Below are positions 1 to 6,515 of a stretch of 8,089 nt of DNA, piece after piece. Location: NCBI GenBank assembly GCA_013349595.1, contig DUZI01000076.1, forward strand, positions 1 to 8,089, read 5' to 3'. Source of the DNA: Nitrospirota bacterium. GTDB taxonomy: Bacteria; Nitrospirota; Thermodesulfovibrionia; Thermodesulfovibrionales; Dissulfurispiraceae. The notes beneath the pieces were generated by a model. It made no database searches and was not told the origin of the DNA. It saw only the letters and a list, made by a program, of their open reading frames with translations. The first letter of the stretch is position 1, and each line of letters begins with the position of its first letter. Both the position numbers and the translations under genes were made by a program.

Positions 1-1581
1 CCTGATGAGATTGATGACAACACGATCCTTGAACTTGATCCAATTGGTATTATCTGTGATGCCTTTTCTCAAATACTTGAAAACCTGAGAGAGAAAAACA
101 AAGATCTTCAAAGCGCCTATGATAAAATAGAAGCAATCCTTCAGTCCGCTCCGTCTGGAATAGTAATAATAGATACAGAGACATTTACGATTGTTGATGT
201 CAATCCTACTGCTTCAGAGATTATTCAATTATCAAGAGAAGAGATAATTGGCAGGAATTGCTGTGATTTTTTTTGTGTGGAGAGTAAACATGCATGTCCT
301 GCAATGCAAAATAAAGGACATGTTGATAAAGCAGAAAGAAAGATCATCACAGCAAATAAAGAGATTAAGACTTTGATAAAGAGTGTTAGACCCTTTTTAA
401 TGCACAATAAAATGATGCTCATTGAGAGTTTTATTGATATAACTGAATATAAAAGAATGCAAGAGGAATTAGTAAAGGCTCAAAGGATTGAATCCCTCTC
501 TGTATTTGCGGGCGGGATTGCCCATGATTTTAATAATATTATAACAGTCATACTTGGCAACATTTCCCTTGTTAGTGAAAGTATAAAGGATGTAAATAAA
601 AATAGCTACAATATGCTCAAAAAGGCAGAATGGGCTACACAGAAGGCTCAAGGGATAGCAAAACAATTATTGTCATTTTCAAAAGGTGGTGCCCCAGTCC
701 TAAAAACTACATCTGTAATAGATTTAGTCAGAGATACGGTATCCTTTATCCTTAGCGGTAAAGATGTTGTGATTAATTTTGATATTGAAGACCATATCCC
801 TTTGATAGAAATTGATGAGGGACAGGTGAGCCAAGTCTTTCAAAATCTTGCTATAAATGCCTTAGAGTCCATGACAAAAACTAAAAAATTGGACATTTCT
901 GTAAAAAAAGTATCTGCTTTAGATAGAACAAAATATCCCCTAATTGAGGGTAACTATATTAAGATTACCTTTAGAGATTATGGAACAGGTATCCCTGAAG
1001 GGCTTATAGAGCGCATGTTTGAGCCTTTTTTTACTACAAAGAAACATGGTTCAGGGCTTGGATTGGCTATAGTTTATACAATAATCAAAAAGCATAATGG
1101 TCATATCTTTGCAGAAAATCACCCTGAAGGTGGTGCAGAATTTAAAATCTTCTTGCCATTTTTTGACAAACCAGATGTTAGACAAGATAGCGTTCAAAAA
1201 AAACATCCTCAAAAAAATAGAATACTGCTTATGGATGATGATGAATTTGTAACTGATGTAATAGTAGCAATGATAGAGTCGCTTGGTTATAATTGCATTT
1301 CTGTAAGCAATGGAGAAGAGGCAATAAGCGTTTATCAAAGTGCGGTTGATGACAATAAGCCATTTGATATTGTAATTATGGATATGACCATACAAGGTGG
1401 TATGGGTGGGGAAGAGACTATAAGGAAACTTAAGGAAATTGCCCCACAGGTAAAGGCGATACTGTCAAGTGGTTATGATATTGACAATGAAACACTTAAA
1501 GAATTAGGTTTTATAGGGTTTATAAAAAAACCTTTTAAGATTGACGACTTAAAACTAATTTTGGAACAGGCTATAAAGTGA
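1..1581 (+). CDS. PAS-containing hybrid sensor histidine kinase (5'-truncated)
   Basis: The frame is open from base 1 with no start in view, so this is the C-terminal 526 residues of a longer protein; GTG 277 is not a credible start because it falls inside the PAS domain. Domains in order, numbered from base 1: a charged, probably helical linker (about 20-45); a PAS domain (about 46-155) with an unusual Cys cluster at C87, C88, C92 and C99; a dimerisation/phosphoacceptor domain with H175 in the motif IAHDFNN; an ATPase domain with N-box N282 and N286, G1 box DYGTG starting at D326, FEPFFTTK, and GSGLGLAI starting at G350; and a C-terminal receiver (about 408-525) with acidic pocket D412/D413, phosphoacceptor D461 in IVIMDMT and conserved K510 before Pro. 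All key residues are present, so it should be active in autophosphorylation and internal phosphotransfer. No membrane segment is visible in this part. The input signal and output partner are unknown. It ends at TGA 1579-1581. Confidence 0.93.
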   Translation, partial: PDEIDDNTILELDPIGIICDAFSQILENLREKNKDLQSAYDKIEAILQSAPSGIVIIDTETFTIVDVNPTASEIIQLSREEIIGRNCCDFFCVESKHACPAMQNKGHVDKAERKIITANKEIKTLIKSVRPFLMHNKMMLIESFIDITEYKRMQEELVKAQRIESLSVFAGGIAHDFNNIITVILGNISLVSESIKDVNKNSYNMLKKAEWATQKAQGIAKQLLSFSKGGAPVLKTTSVIDLVRDTVSFILSGKDVVINFDIEDHIPLIEIDEGQVSQVFQNLAINALESMTKTKKLDISVKKVSALDRTKYPLIEGNYIKITFRDYGTGIPEGLIERMFEPFFTTKKHGSGLGLAIVYTIIKKHNGHIFAENHPEGGAEFKIFLPFFDKPDVRQDSVQKKHPQKNRILLMDDDEFVTDVIVAMIESLGYNCISVSNGEEAISVYQSAVDDNKPFDIVIMDMTIQGGMGGEETIRKLKEIAPQVKAILSSGYDIDNETLKELGFIGFIKKPFKIDDLKLILEQAIK

Positions 1582-2524
1582 AAACTTGCCATATAATCTC
1601 ATCAATTGAGCCTTCTTTAAAACTATCAAACCAAATTATATCTCTCTCTGCCCTAAACCATGTAAATTGTCTCTTTGCGTAATTGCGGGTTCGTTGTTTG
1701 ATAAGGCTAATCGTTGATTCTTTGTCATTTAGACCATATTCCATCATTATTATTTCCTTGTAACCAATAGCTTGCATAGATGTAAAAGTCAGAAGATATT
1801 GCATTTCATCTATTGAAGAGGAATGGTGAGGTTTTCTCTCAAGAATAATTTTAACAACCTTTCTGACCTCTTCAAAGAGATTATTTTTGATCATATCATC
1901 AACCCTTTGGTTAATTCTTTCATAAAGCCTTTGTCTTGGTGCGGTAAGACCAATCTTTATGAATTCATAAGGCAGAGGGATTGTTAAATTTGTCTGTATA
2001 TCTGAAATAGTAGTTTTTGTCTTAATATAGACTTCTATTGCCCTTAATATTCGTCTCTTGTCATTAGGTTGTATCTTTTGGGCTGAAATAGGGTCAATTG
2101 ATTGAAGGTAGTTATAAAGTATGCCTTGTTGACTTTCTTCACCTTTTAGTAGTTTTTCCCTTAGTTTTTTATCTGCCTCAGGTCCTTTAAATAAACCCCT
2201 TGTCATTGCCTTCATATAAAGTCCTGTCCCACCTGTTAGGATAGGTATTTTGTCTTGATAATGTAGTCTATTAATGATTGGTATAACTTGTTCAATATAA
2301 TCACCAACACTGAAGTATTCATAAGGCTCAATAATATCAATCATGTGGTGCTTTACGATTGACAATTCCTCCTTGCTTGGTTTTGCAGTGCCAATATCCA
2401 TGTGTTTATAAATCTGCATGGAATCTGCACTGATTATCTCAGTATTGAGCTTTTGTGCAAGTTTGATTGAAAGGGCGGTTTTACCGACAGCAGTAGGTCC
2501 TAATATTAATATTACTTTTTTCAT
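1571..2524 (-). CDS. miaA: tRNA dimethylallyltransferase (i6A37 synthase) MiaA
   Basis: MiaA transfers a dimethylallyl group from DMAPP to N6 of A37 in tRNAs reading UNN codons, the first step toward ms2i6A. The 317-residue protein is of normal family length. Visible motifs are the P-loop GPTAVGKT (9-16); SADSMQIYKHMDIGTAKP with D34 at the position of the catalytic Asp (D42 in E. coli); GGTGLYMKA (98-106); the NDKRRILRAIEV segment; the MQAIGYKE motif; and the C-terminal RNYAKRQFTWFR. ATG 2524 is chosen because the P-loop follows at the usual distance. No Shine-Dalgarno is visible upstream; the leader is AT-rich, so initiation may be weak or SD-independent. The gene converges on the kinase gene and overlaps its end by 11 bp, and it diverges from leuD across 66 bp. 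It ends in TAG. miaB, miaC and hfq are not in the window. Confidence 0.96.
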   Translation of the reverse strand: MKKVILILGPTAVGKTALSIKLAQKLNTEIISADSMQIYKHMDIGTAKPSKEELSIVKHHMIDIIEPYEYFSVGDYIEQVIPIINRLHYQDKIPILTGGTGLYMKAMTRGLFKGPEADKKLREKLLKGEESQQGILYNYLQSIDPISAQKIQPNDKRRILRAIEVYIKTKTTISDIQTNLTIPLPYEFIKIGLTAPRQRLYERINQRVDDMIKNNLFEEVRKVVKIILERKPHHSSSIDEMQYLLTFTSMQAIGYKEIIMMEYGLNDKESTISLIKQRTRNYAKRQFTWFRAERDIIWFDSFKEGSIDEIIWQVFTL

Positions 2525-2545
2525 GAAAAATTTATTGTTGAACAG

Positions 2546-2551
2546 TATAAT
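2546..2551 (+). promoter_or_regulatory. Putative -10 box of the leuD promoter
   Basis: A perfect TATAAT sits 39 bp upstream of the leuD GTG and would start transcription near 2558. No good -35 hexamer is found at 16-18 bp spacing; that window reads ATGAAA or similar and lies over the first codons of miaA. The element may need an activator or may be a chance AT-rich match. No leader peptide, T-box or attenuator is visible in the roughly 30-nt leader. Confidence 0.4.
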
Positions 2552-2576
2552 ATAAGGCTTTAAATTAAATTGTCTA
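2547..2576 (-). promoter_or_regulatory. Putative sigma-70-type promoter for miaA
   Basis: Read on the - strand, TAGACA (2576-2571) stands 18 bp upstream of TATTAT (2552-2547). Both resemble -35 and -10 consensus hexamers and would place transcription initiation near 2540, giving a short leader of about 16 nt before the miaA ATG. The -10 lies over the + strand TATAAT of the opposite promoter. The region is AT-rich, so chance matches are possible; no data support it beyond position and sequence. Confidence 0.4.
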
Positions 2577-2578
2577 TT

Positions 2579-2585
2579 AAGGAGG
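2579..2585 (+). promoter_or_regulatory. Ribosome binding site that fixes the leuD start
   Basis: AAGGAGG, a full anti-SD match, ends 5 nt before GTG 2591. Because it lies downstream of the alternative TTG 2570, it rules that codon out in favour of GTG 2591. Confidence 0.9.
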
Positions 2586-2590
2586 AAATT

Positions 2591-3085
2591 GTGAAGATAA
2601 AAGGCAAATCATGGAAGTTTGGAAATGATGTAGATACTGATGCAATCATTCCTGCACGATATCTAAATACTTCAGACCCAAAAGAACTCGCTAAACATGT
2701 AATGGAAGATGCTGATAAAGATTTTCCAAATAAGGTATCAGCAGGAGATATAATAGTCGCAGAGAAAAACTTTGGTTGTGGTTCATCAAGGGAACATGCC
2801 CCAATAGCAATCAAGGGTGCAGGGATACAAGCAGTTGTTGCAAAGAGCTTTGCAAGGATTTTTTATCGTAATGCCTTTAATATTGGGCTTCCAATCTTTG
2901 AGTGTGAAGAGGCTGGAGATAAGATAAAAGAGGGTGATCAAATCGAGATTGATGCCGACAGTGGTGTTATCAAAAATTTATCAACAGGGGAACAATACAT
3001 AGCAAAGCCAATTCCACCATTTATGCAAGAGTTAATTGCCTCTGGTGGACTTATTGAGTGGACAAAGAAAAAAATTTTCAAATAA
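2591..3085 (+). CDS. leuD: 3-isopropylmalate dehydratase small subunit
   Basis: Small (swivelling-domain) subunit of isopropylmalate isomerase, which interconverts 2- and 3-isopropylmalate in leucine synthesis together with the Fe-S-bearing large subunit LeuC. From GTG 2591 the protein has 164 residues, matching the short class of LeuD found in archaea and many bacteria rather than the roughly 200-residue enterobacterial form. Key motifs are DVDTDAIIPARYL (13-25) and FGCGSSREHAP (61-71) with the substrate-binding Ser-Ser-Arg, followed by AKSFARIFYRNAFNIGLPI (84-102). It is the first gene of the + strand run and is followed after 15 bp by leuB. leuC is not next to it, so the partner must be encoded elsewhere. 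Homoaconitase-type small subunits look similar, but pairing with leuB favours the leucine pathway. Confidence 0.93.
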   Translation: MKIKGKSWKFGNDVDTDAIIPARYLNTSDPKELAKHVMEDADKDFPNKVSAGDIIVAEKNFGCGSSREHAPIAIKGAGIQAVVAKSFARIFYRNAFNIGLPIFECEEAGDKIKEGDQIEIDADSGVIKNLSTGEQYIAKPIPPFMQELIASGGLIEWTKKKIFK

Positions 3086-3091
3086 AAGGAG
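3084..3091 (+). promoter_or_regulatory. leuB ribosome binding site overlapping the leuD stop
   Basis: AAAAGGAG begins inside the leuD TAA and lies 9 nt before ATG 3101. An in-frame TTG at 3098 would have 6-nt spacing and add one residue; ATG is preferred as the stronger codon. The overlap suggests leuD and leuB are translated from one mRNA. Confidence 0.8.
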
Positions 3092-3100
3092 ATCTTATTG

Positions 3101-4183
3101 ATGGGAAAGATTTATAACATAGCTGTAATACCTGGCGATGGCACAGGTCCTGAGGTTATCAGAGAAGGTATCAAGGTATTAGACGCAACTGCTCCATTAT
3201 TTGGTTTTAAACTAAGCTACATTTATTATGATTTTGGTGGTGAGAGATATTTAAAGACAGGTGAGATTCTGCCTGACAACGCTATTAGTGAGTTTAGAAA
3301 ACAAGATGCTATTTATCTTGGGGCAATTGGTCATCCCCAAGTCAAACCTGGTATCCTTGAGACAGGTATATTATTAAAGACGAGATTTGCCCTTGATCAA
3401 TATATTAATTTAAGGCCTGTTAAGCTGTATCCTAATGTTGAGACTCCTTTAAAGGATAAGACTTCTGAAGATATAGATTTTATAGTGATTCGTGAAAACA
3501 CTGGAGGGATATACACTGGTCATGGTGGTGCTACAAGGATAGGGACTACTGAGGAGATTGCAACTCAACTTATGGTATATGATAGAAAAACTGTTGATAG
3601 GTGTCTTAAATATGCCTTTGAATTAAAGAAAAAGAGAAACCAAAAATCACCAAAATATGCAGATAAACCTATCACACTTGTGCATAAAAGAAATGTATTA
3701 CTGTATTGTGGCGATCTCTGGTTTAGGGCATTTGAGGAGATGGGAGAGAAGGACTATTCTGATATTAAGAGAGACTACAACCATGTTGATGCTGCAAATA
3801 TGTGGTTTGTCAAAAATCCTGAGTGGTTTGATGTAGTTGTCACGGAAAATCTTTTTGGTGATATTATTACTGACTTAGGCGCAATGATACAGGGTGGACT
3901 TGGCGTTGCAGCAGGTGGGAACATAAACCCTGAAGGCGTATCTATGTTTGAGCCTATGGGAGGGAGTGCCCCTAAATATACTGGTCAAAATGTTATTAAT
4001 CCTATGGCAGCAATAAGTGCAGCCATGATGATGCTTGATGTATTAGGTGAGACGGAGGCATCTGAACGGATTGAAAATGCTATGGTTAAAGTGATGCAAA
4101 GGATGAAGAGTCAATCTGCAGGCAAAATGGGTTTTGGGACAACAGAGATTGGCGATATGGTAGCAAAGGAAGTAACTATTTAA
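3101..4183 (+). CDS. leuB: 3-isopropylmalate dehydrogenase (isocitrate/isopropylmalate dehydrogenase family)
   Basis: NAD-dependent oxidative decarboxylation of 3-isopropylmalate to 2-oxoisocaproate in leucine synthesis. It has 360 residues from ATG 3101, normal for the family. Visible elements are IPGDGTGPEV (10-19); ETGILL (87-92), a hydrophobic substrate loop like the Thermus LeuB ETGLL and unlike the Ser/Asn of isocitrate dehydrogenase; substrate arginines R95, R105 and R131; Y138; K196; and metal aspartates D230, D254 and D258 in NLFGDIITDLG. Two positions differ from the textbook enzyme. The R131 motif is RENTGGIYTGHGG, closer to actinobacterial RE-x-T-x-G-x-YTGNGG forms. The cofactor loop is FEPMGGSAP, with G287 where most members have His (FEPVHGSAP). 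Adjacent leuD supports leucine synthesis; a related beta-decarboxylating dehydrogenase activity cannot be fully excluded. Confidence 0.88.
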   Translation: MGKIYNIAVIPGDGTGPEVIREGIKVLDATAPLFGFKLSYIYYDFGGERYLKTGEILPDNAISEFRKQDAIYLGAIGHPQVKPGILETGILLKTRFALDQYINLRPVKLYPNVETPLKDKTSEDIDFIVIRENTGGIYTGHGGATRIGTTEEIATQLMVYDRKTVDRCLKYAFELKKKRNQKSPKYADKPITLVHKRNVLLYCGDLWFRAFEEMGEKDYSDIKRDYNHVDAANMWFVKNPEWFDVVVTENLFGDIITDLGAMIQGGLGVAAGGNINPEGVSMFEPMGGSAPKYTGQNVINPMAAISAAMMMLDVLGETEASERIENAMVKVMQRMKSQSAGKMGFGTTEIGDMVAKEVTI

Positions 4184-4244
4184 CTAAAATGGCCTTATAA
4201 AACAATGAGTTGTATAGGAAGACTGAGGGGATTTATTTAAACTT

Positions 4245-4263
4245 AAGATAAAACTATCTTTTT
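4245..4263 (+). terminator. Weak candidate intrinsic terminator after leuB
   Basis: AAGATA and TATCTT can pair as a 6-bp stem around an AAAC loop, and the stem runs into TTTTT (4259-4263). The stem has one G-C pair only, so it would be poorly stable and may not terminate efficiently. Confidence 0.3.
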
Positions 4264-4308
4264 GTGATTTAAAATTATAAGATTTTCTTCAAAACTATTC
4301 ACTAAAAA

Positions 4309-4314
4309 AGGGAG
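4309..4314 (+). promoter_or_regulatory. asd ribosome binding site
   Basis: AGGGAG, containing GGAG at 4311-4314, lies 7 nt before ATG 4322 and supports that start. Confidence 0.7.
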
Positions 4315-4321
4315 AGTATAA

Positions 4322-5335
4322 ATGTTAAACAAGAAAAAAGCTTATGTAGTTGCAGTAGTAGGTGCCACAGGTGCAGTAGGGCAGGAGATGATGCTCACAC
4401 TTGAGCAGAGGAAATTTCCTATTGAAAAGATAAGGCTTTTTGCCTCAGAAAGGTCAGAAGGTAAAGAGCTTGAGTTTGCTGGGCAAAAGATAAAGGTAGA
4501 GAGGCTTACTGATGACTGTTTCAAAGGGATTGACATTGCATTGTTTTCTGCAGGTGCGGAGAGGTCAAGGATTTGGGCACCTATTGCTTCAAAATCAGGC
4601 TGTGTGGTTATTGACAACTCAAGTCAATGGAGGATGGATCCAGAGGTGCCTTTAGTAGTGCCTGAGGTCAATAGTAATGATTTATCGTGGCATAAAGGTA
4701 TTATTGCAAATCCTAATTGTTCAACCATCCAAATGGTTGTTGTCCTAAAGCCTATTCATGATGTAGCCAAGATAAAAAGGGTAGTAGTTACAACCTTTCA
4801 GTCTGTATCAGGCACAGGCATGAAGGCAATGGACGAACTAATGCAACAGACATCGGACATGCTTAATTTTAAAGAGATTAAGACAAATGTATATCCTTAT
4901 CAGATTGCATTTAATGTGTTACCACATATTGATAAATTTCTTGAAAATGGCTATACAAAAGAAGAAATGAAGATGGTTAATGAGACAAAAAAGATAATGG
5001 GTGATGACACGATAAGGGTGACGGCAACCACAGTAAGGGTGCCTGTATTCAGGTGTCATTCAGAGTCATTAAATATTGAAACTGATAAGAAACTATCAGT
5101 TATAGATGTCAGGGAGATACTTTCTTTAGCAAAGGGTGTAATTGTATATGACGCCCCAGATAAAAACATCTATCCTATGCCAATTACAGCAGTAGATAAG
5201 GATGATACATATGTAGGTAGAATCAGAGAGGATGAGTCTATTGAAAATGGTATTAATATGTGGATTGTTTCTGACAATTTAAGAAAGGGTGCTGCCTTAA
5301 ATGCAGTGCAAATAGCAGAAGAGTTAACAAAATAA
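4322..5335 (+). CDS. asd: Aspartate-semialdehyde dehydrogenase
   Basis: NADPH-dependent reduction of aspartyl phosphate to aspartate semialdehyde, the branch point toward lysine/diaminopimelate, threonine and methionine. At 337 residues it matches the shorter bacterial/Gram-positive-type ASADH. The N-terminal nucleotide-binding motif is GATGAVG (14-20). SAGAERS (76-82) follows, then IANPNCSTIQ with catalytic nucleophile C133. FQSVSGTG (159-166) contains Q160, and in the C-terminal catalytic half R239 and the acid/base H246 (FRCHSES) are present. All catalytic residues are intact. It is the first gene of the asd-metK-ahcY run; its stop codon overlaps the metK Shine-Dalgarno, which points to cotranscription. 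Placement before metK suggests its product here feeds methionine and then AdoMet, although it also serves the other aspartate-family pathways. Confidence 0.96.
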   Translation: MLNKKKAYVVAVVGATGAVGQEMMLTLEQRKFPIEKIRLFASERSEGKELEFAGQKIKVERLTDDCFKGIDIALFSAGAERSRIWAPIASKSGCVVIDNSSQWRMDPEVPLVVPEVNSNDLSWHKGIIANPNCSTIQMVVVLKPIHDVAKIKRVVVTTFQSVSGTGMKAMDELMQQTSDMLNFKEIKTNVYPYQIAFNVLPHIDKFLENGYTKEEMKMVNETKKIMGDDTIRVTATTVRVPVFRCHSESLNIETDKKLSVIDVREILSLAKGVIVYDAPDKNIYPMPITAVDKDDTYVGRIREDESIENGINMWIVSDNLRKGAALNAVQIAEELTK

Positions 5336-5340
5336 GGAGG
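5334..5340 (+). promoter_or_regulatory. metK ribosome binding site overlapping the asd stop
   Basis: AAGGAGG, a perfect anti-SD match, starts within the asd TAA and lies 7 nt before ATG 5348. The overlap supports coupled expression of asd and metK. Confidence 0.88.
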
Positions 5341-5347
5341 CCTCAAA

Positions 5348-6514
5348 ATGGGTAGGTGCAACATAAGTGGGAAGAATTTTTTGTTTACCTCAGAATCTGT
5401 CACTGAGGGACATCCAGACAAGATTGCAGATCAGGTATCAGATGCAGTATTAGATGCTATTTTTAAAGAAGACCCAATGGCGAGGGTTGCTTGTGAGACC
5501 TTTTTGACTACTGGTCTTGCCCTTGTGGCAGGGGAGATAACAACAAAATGTTATGTAGAAATACCAACGGTAGTAAGACAGGTAATAAAGGAGATTGGTT
5601 ATGACAGGGCAAAGTATGGTTTTGATGGTGAGACCTGTGCAGTAATAACATCAATACATGGTCAATCACCAGATATAGCACTTGGTGTTGATACAGGCGG
5701 GGCAGGTGATCAAGGCATGATGTTTGGATTTGCCTGTGATGAAACGGCTGAATTAATGCCTATGCCTATTATGCTTGCCCATAAACTTTGTATGAGACTA
5801 AGTGAGGTTCGTAAAAAAGGGATCATTGATTATCTAAGACCTGATGGAAAATCACAAGTTACTATTCAATATATTGATGGAAAGCCTGTAAAGGTAAAGA
5901 CAGTAGTTGTTTCTTCTCAACATAGTCCAGATGTGACACTTGAACAATTAAGACATGACATCATCAAAGAAGTAATCAAGCCTGTTATCCCTGAAAACAT
6001 GCTTGATGAGAAGGATATAACCTATCATATCAATCCTACAGGTCGGTTTGTCATTGGAGGTCCAATGGGGGATACAGGTTTAACAGGTAGAAAGATTATC
6101 GTTGATACCTATGGTGGATTTGGCAGTCATGGTGGGGGTTGTTTCTCAGGTAAGGATCCATCTAAAGTTGACCGCTCTGCCTCATACATGGGTAGGTATA
6201 TTGCAAAGAATATAGTCTCTGCTGGGCTTGCCACAAAATGTGAAATTCAACTTGCCTATGCAATTGGTGTAGCAGAGCCTGTTTCTGTATTTGTTGATAC
6301 CTTTGCTACTGGTCAGGTAAGTGATGAGAAAATAGTTGAAATAATTAAAAAGGTCTTTGATATGACACCAAAGGGTATTATTGAAAAGCTTAATTTGAGA
6401 AGACCTATTTACAGAAAGACTGCAACGTATGGTCATTATGGTAGAGAAGAGGCAGACTTTACATGGGAGAGGACCGATATGGCAGAGGTACTTAAAAAAG
6501 AGGCGGGTATTTAA
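5348..6514 (+). CDS. metK: S-adenosylmethionine synthetase (methionine adenosyltransferase)
   Basis: Cytosolic enzyme making S-adenosylmethionine from methionine and ATP with release of phosphate and pyrophosphate; it normally works as a tetramer. It has 388 residues, the usual bacterial length. Motifs in order are FTSESVTEGHPDKIADQ (13-29) with H22 and D24; GGAGDQGMMFG (117-127), the family ATP-binding signature; GRFVIGGPMGDTGLTGRK (232-249); HGGGCFSGKD (261-270), the P-loop-like signature with K269; VDRSA; and RKTATYGHYGRE (366-377) near the C-terminus. The one visible oddity is C265 where most MetK proteins have Ala (GGGAFSGKD). It lies 12 bp after asd and 1 bp before ahcY, a layout expected for AdoMet production and recycling in one operon. 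No SAM riboswitch is seen upstream of the run. Confidence 0.97.
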   Translation: MGRCNISGKNFLFTSESVTEGHPDKIADQVSDAVLDAIFKEDPMARVACETFLTTGLALVAGEITTKCYVEIPTVVRQVIKEIGYDRAKYGFDGETCAVITSIHGQSPDIALGVDTGGAGDQGMMFGFACDETAELMPMPIMLAHKLCMRLSEVRKKGIIDYLRPDGKSQVTIQYIDGKPVKVKTVVVSSQHSPDVTLEQLRHDIIKEVIKPVIPENMLDEKDITYHINPTGRFVIGGPMGDTGLTGRKIIVDTYGGFGSHGGGCFSGKDPSKVDRSASYMGRYIAKNIVSAGLATKCEIQLAYAIGVAEPVSVFVDTFATGQVSDEKIVEIIKKVFDMTPKGIIEKLNLRRPIYRKTATYGHYGREEADFTWERTDMAEVLKKEAGI

Positions 6515-6515
6515 G

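Larger units (their letters stand above)
4184..4321. other. 138-bp intergenic gap between leuB and asd
   Basis: No gene or recognised riboswitch is visible here: there is no S-box, T-box or lysine-riboswitch signature. The gap is very AT-rich. It holds one weak hairpin with a short T run (4245-4263) and the asd ribosome binding site at its 3' end. I could not find a convincing -35/-10 pair, so whether asd has its own promoter or is read through from leuB is open. Confidence 0.6.

Noticed and set aside
277..279. GTG as the start of the kinase
   Set aside because: The frame is open upstream to base 1 and encodes the first half of a PAS domain, so this codon is internal Val.
1051..1395. 114-codon open frame on the - strand inside the kinase gene
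   Set aside because: It lies opposite the conserved ATPase and receiver domains, has no family features and is explained by the real coding strand.
4184..4321. SAM, lysine or T-box riboswitch before asd
   Set aside because: None of the conserved core sequences is present and the only hairpin is a weak 6-bp AT-rich stem.
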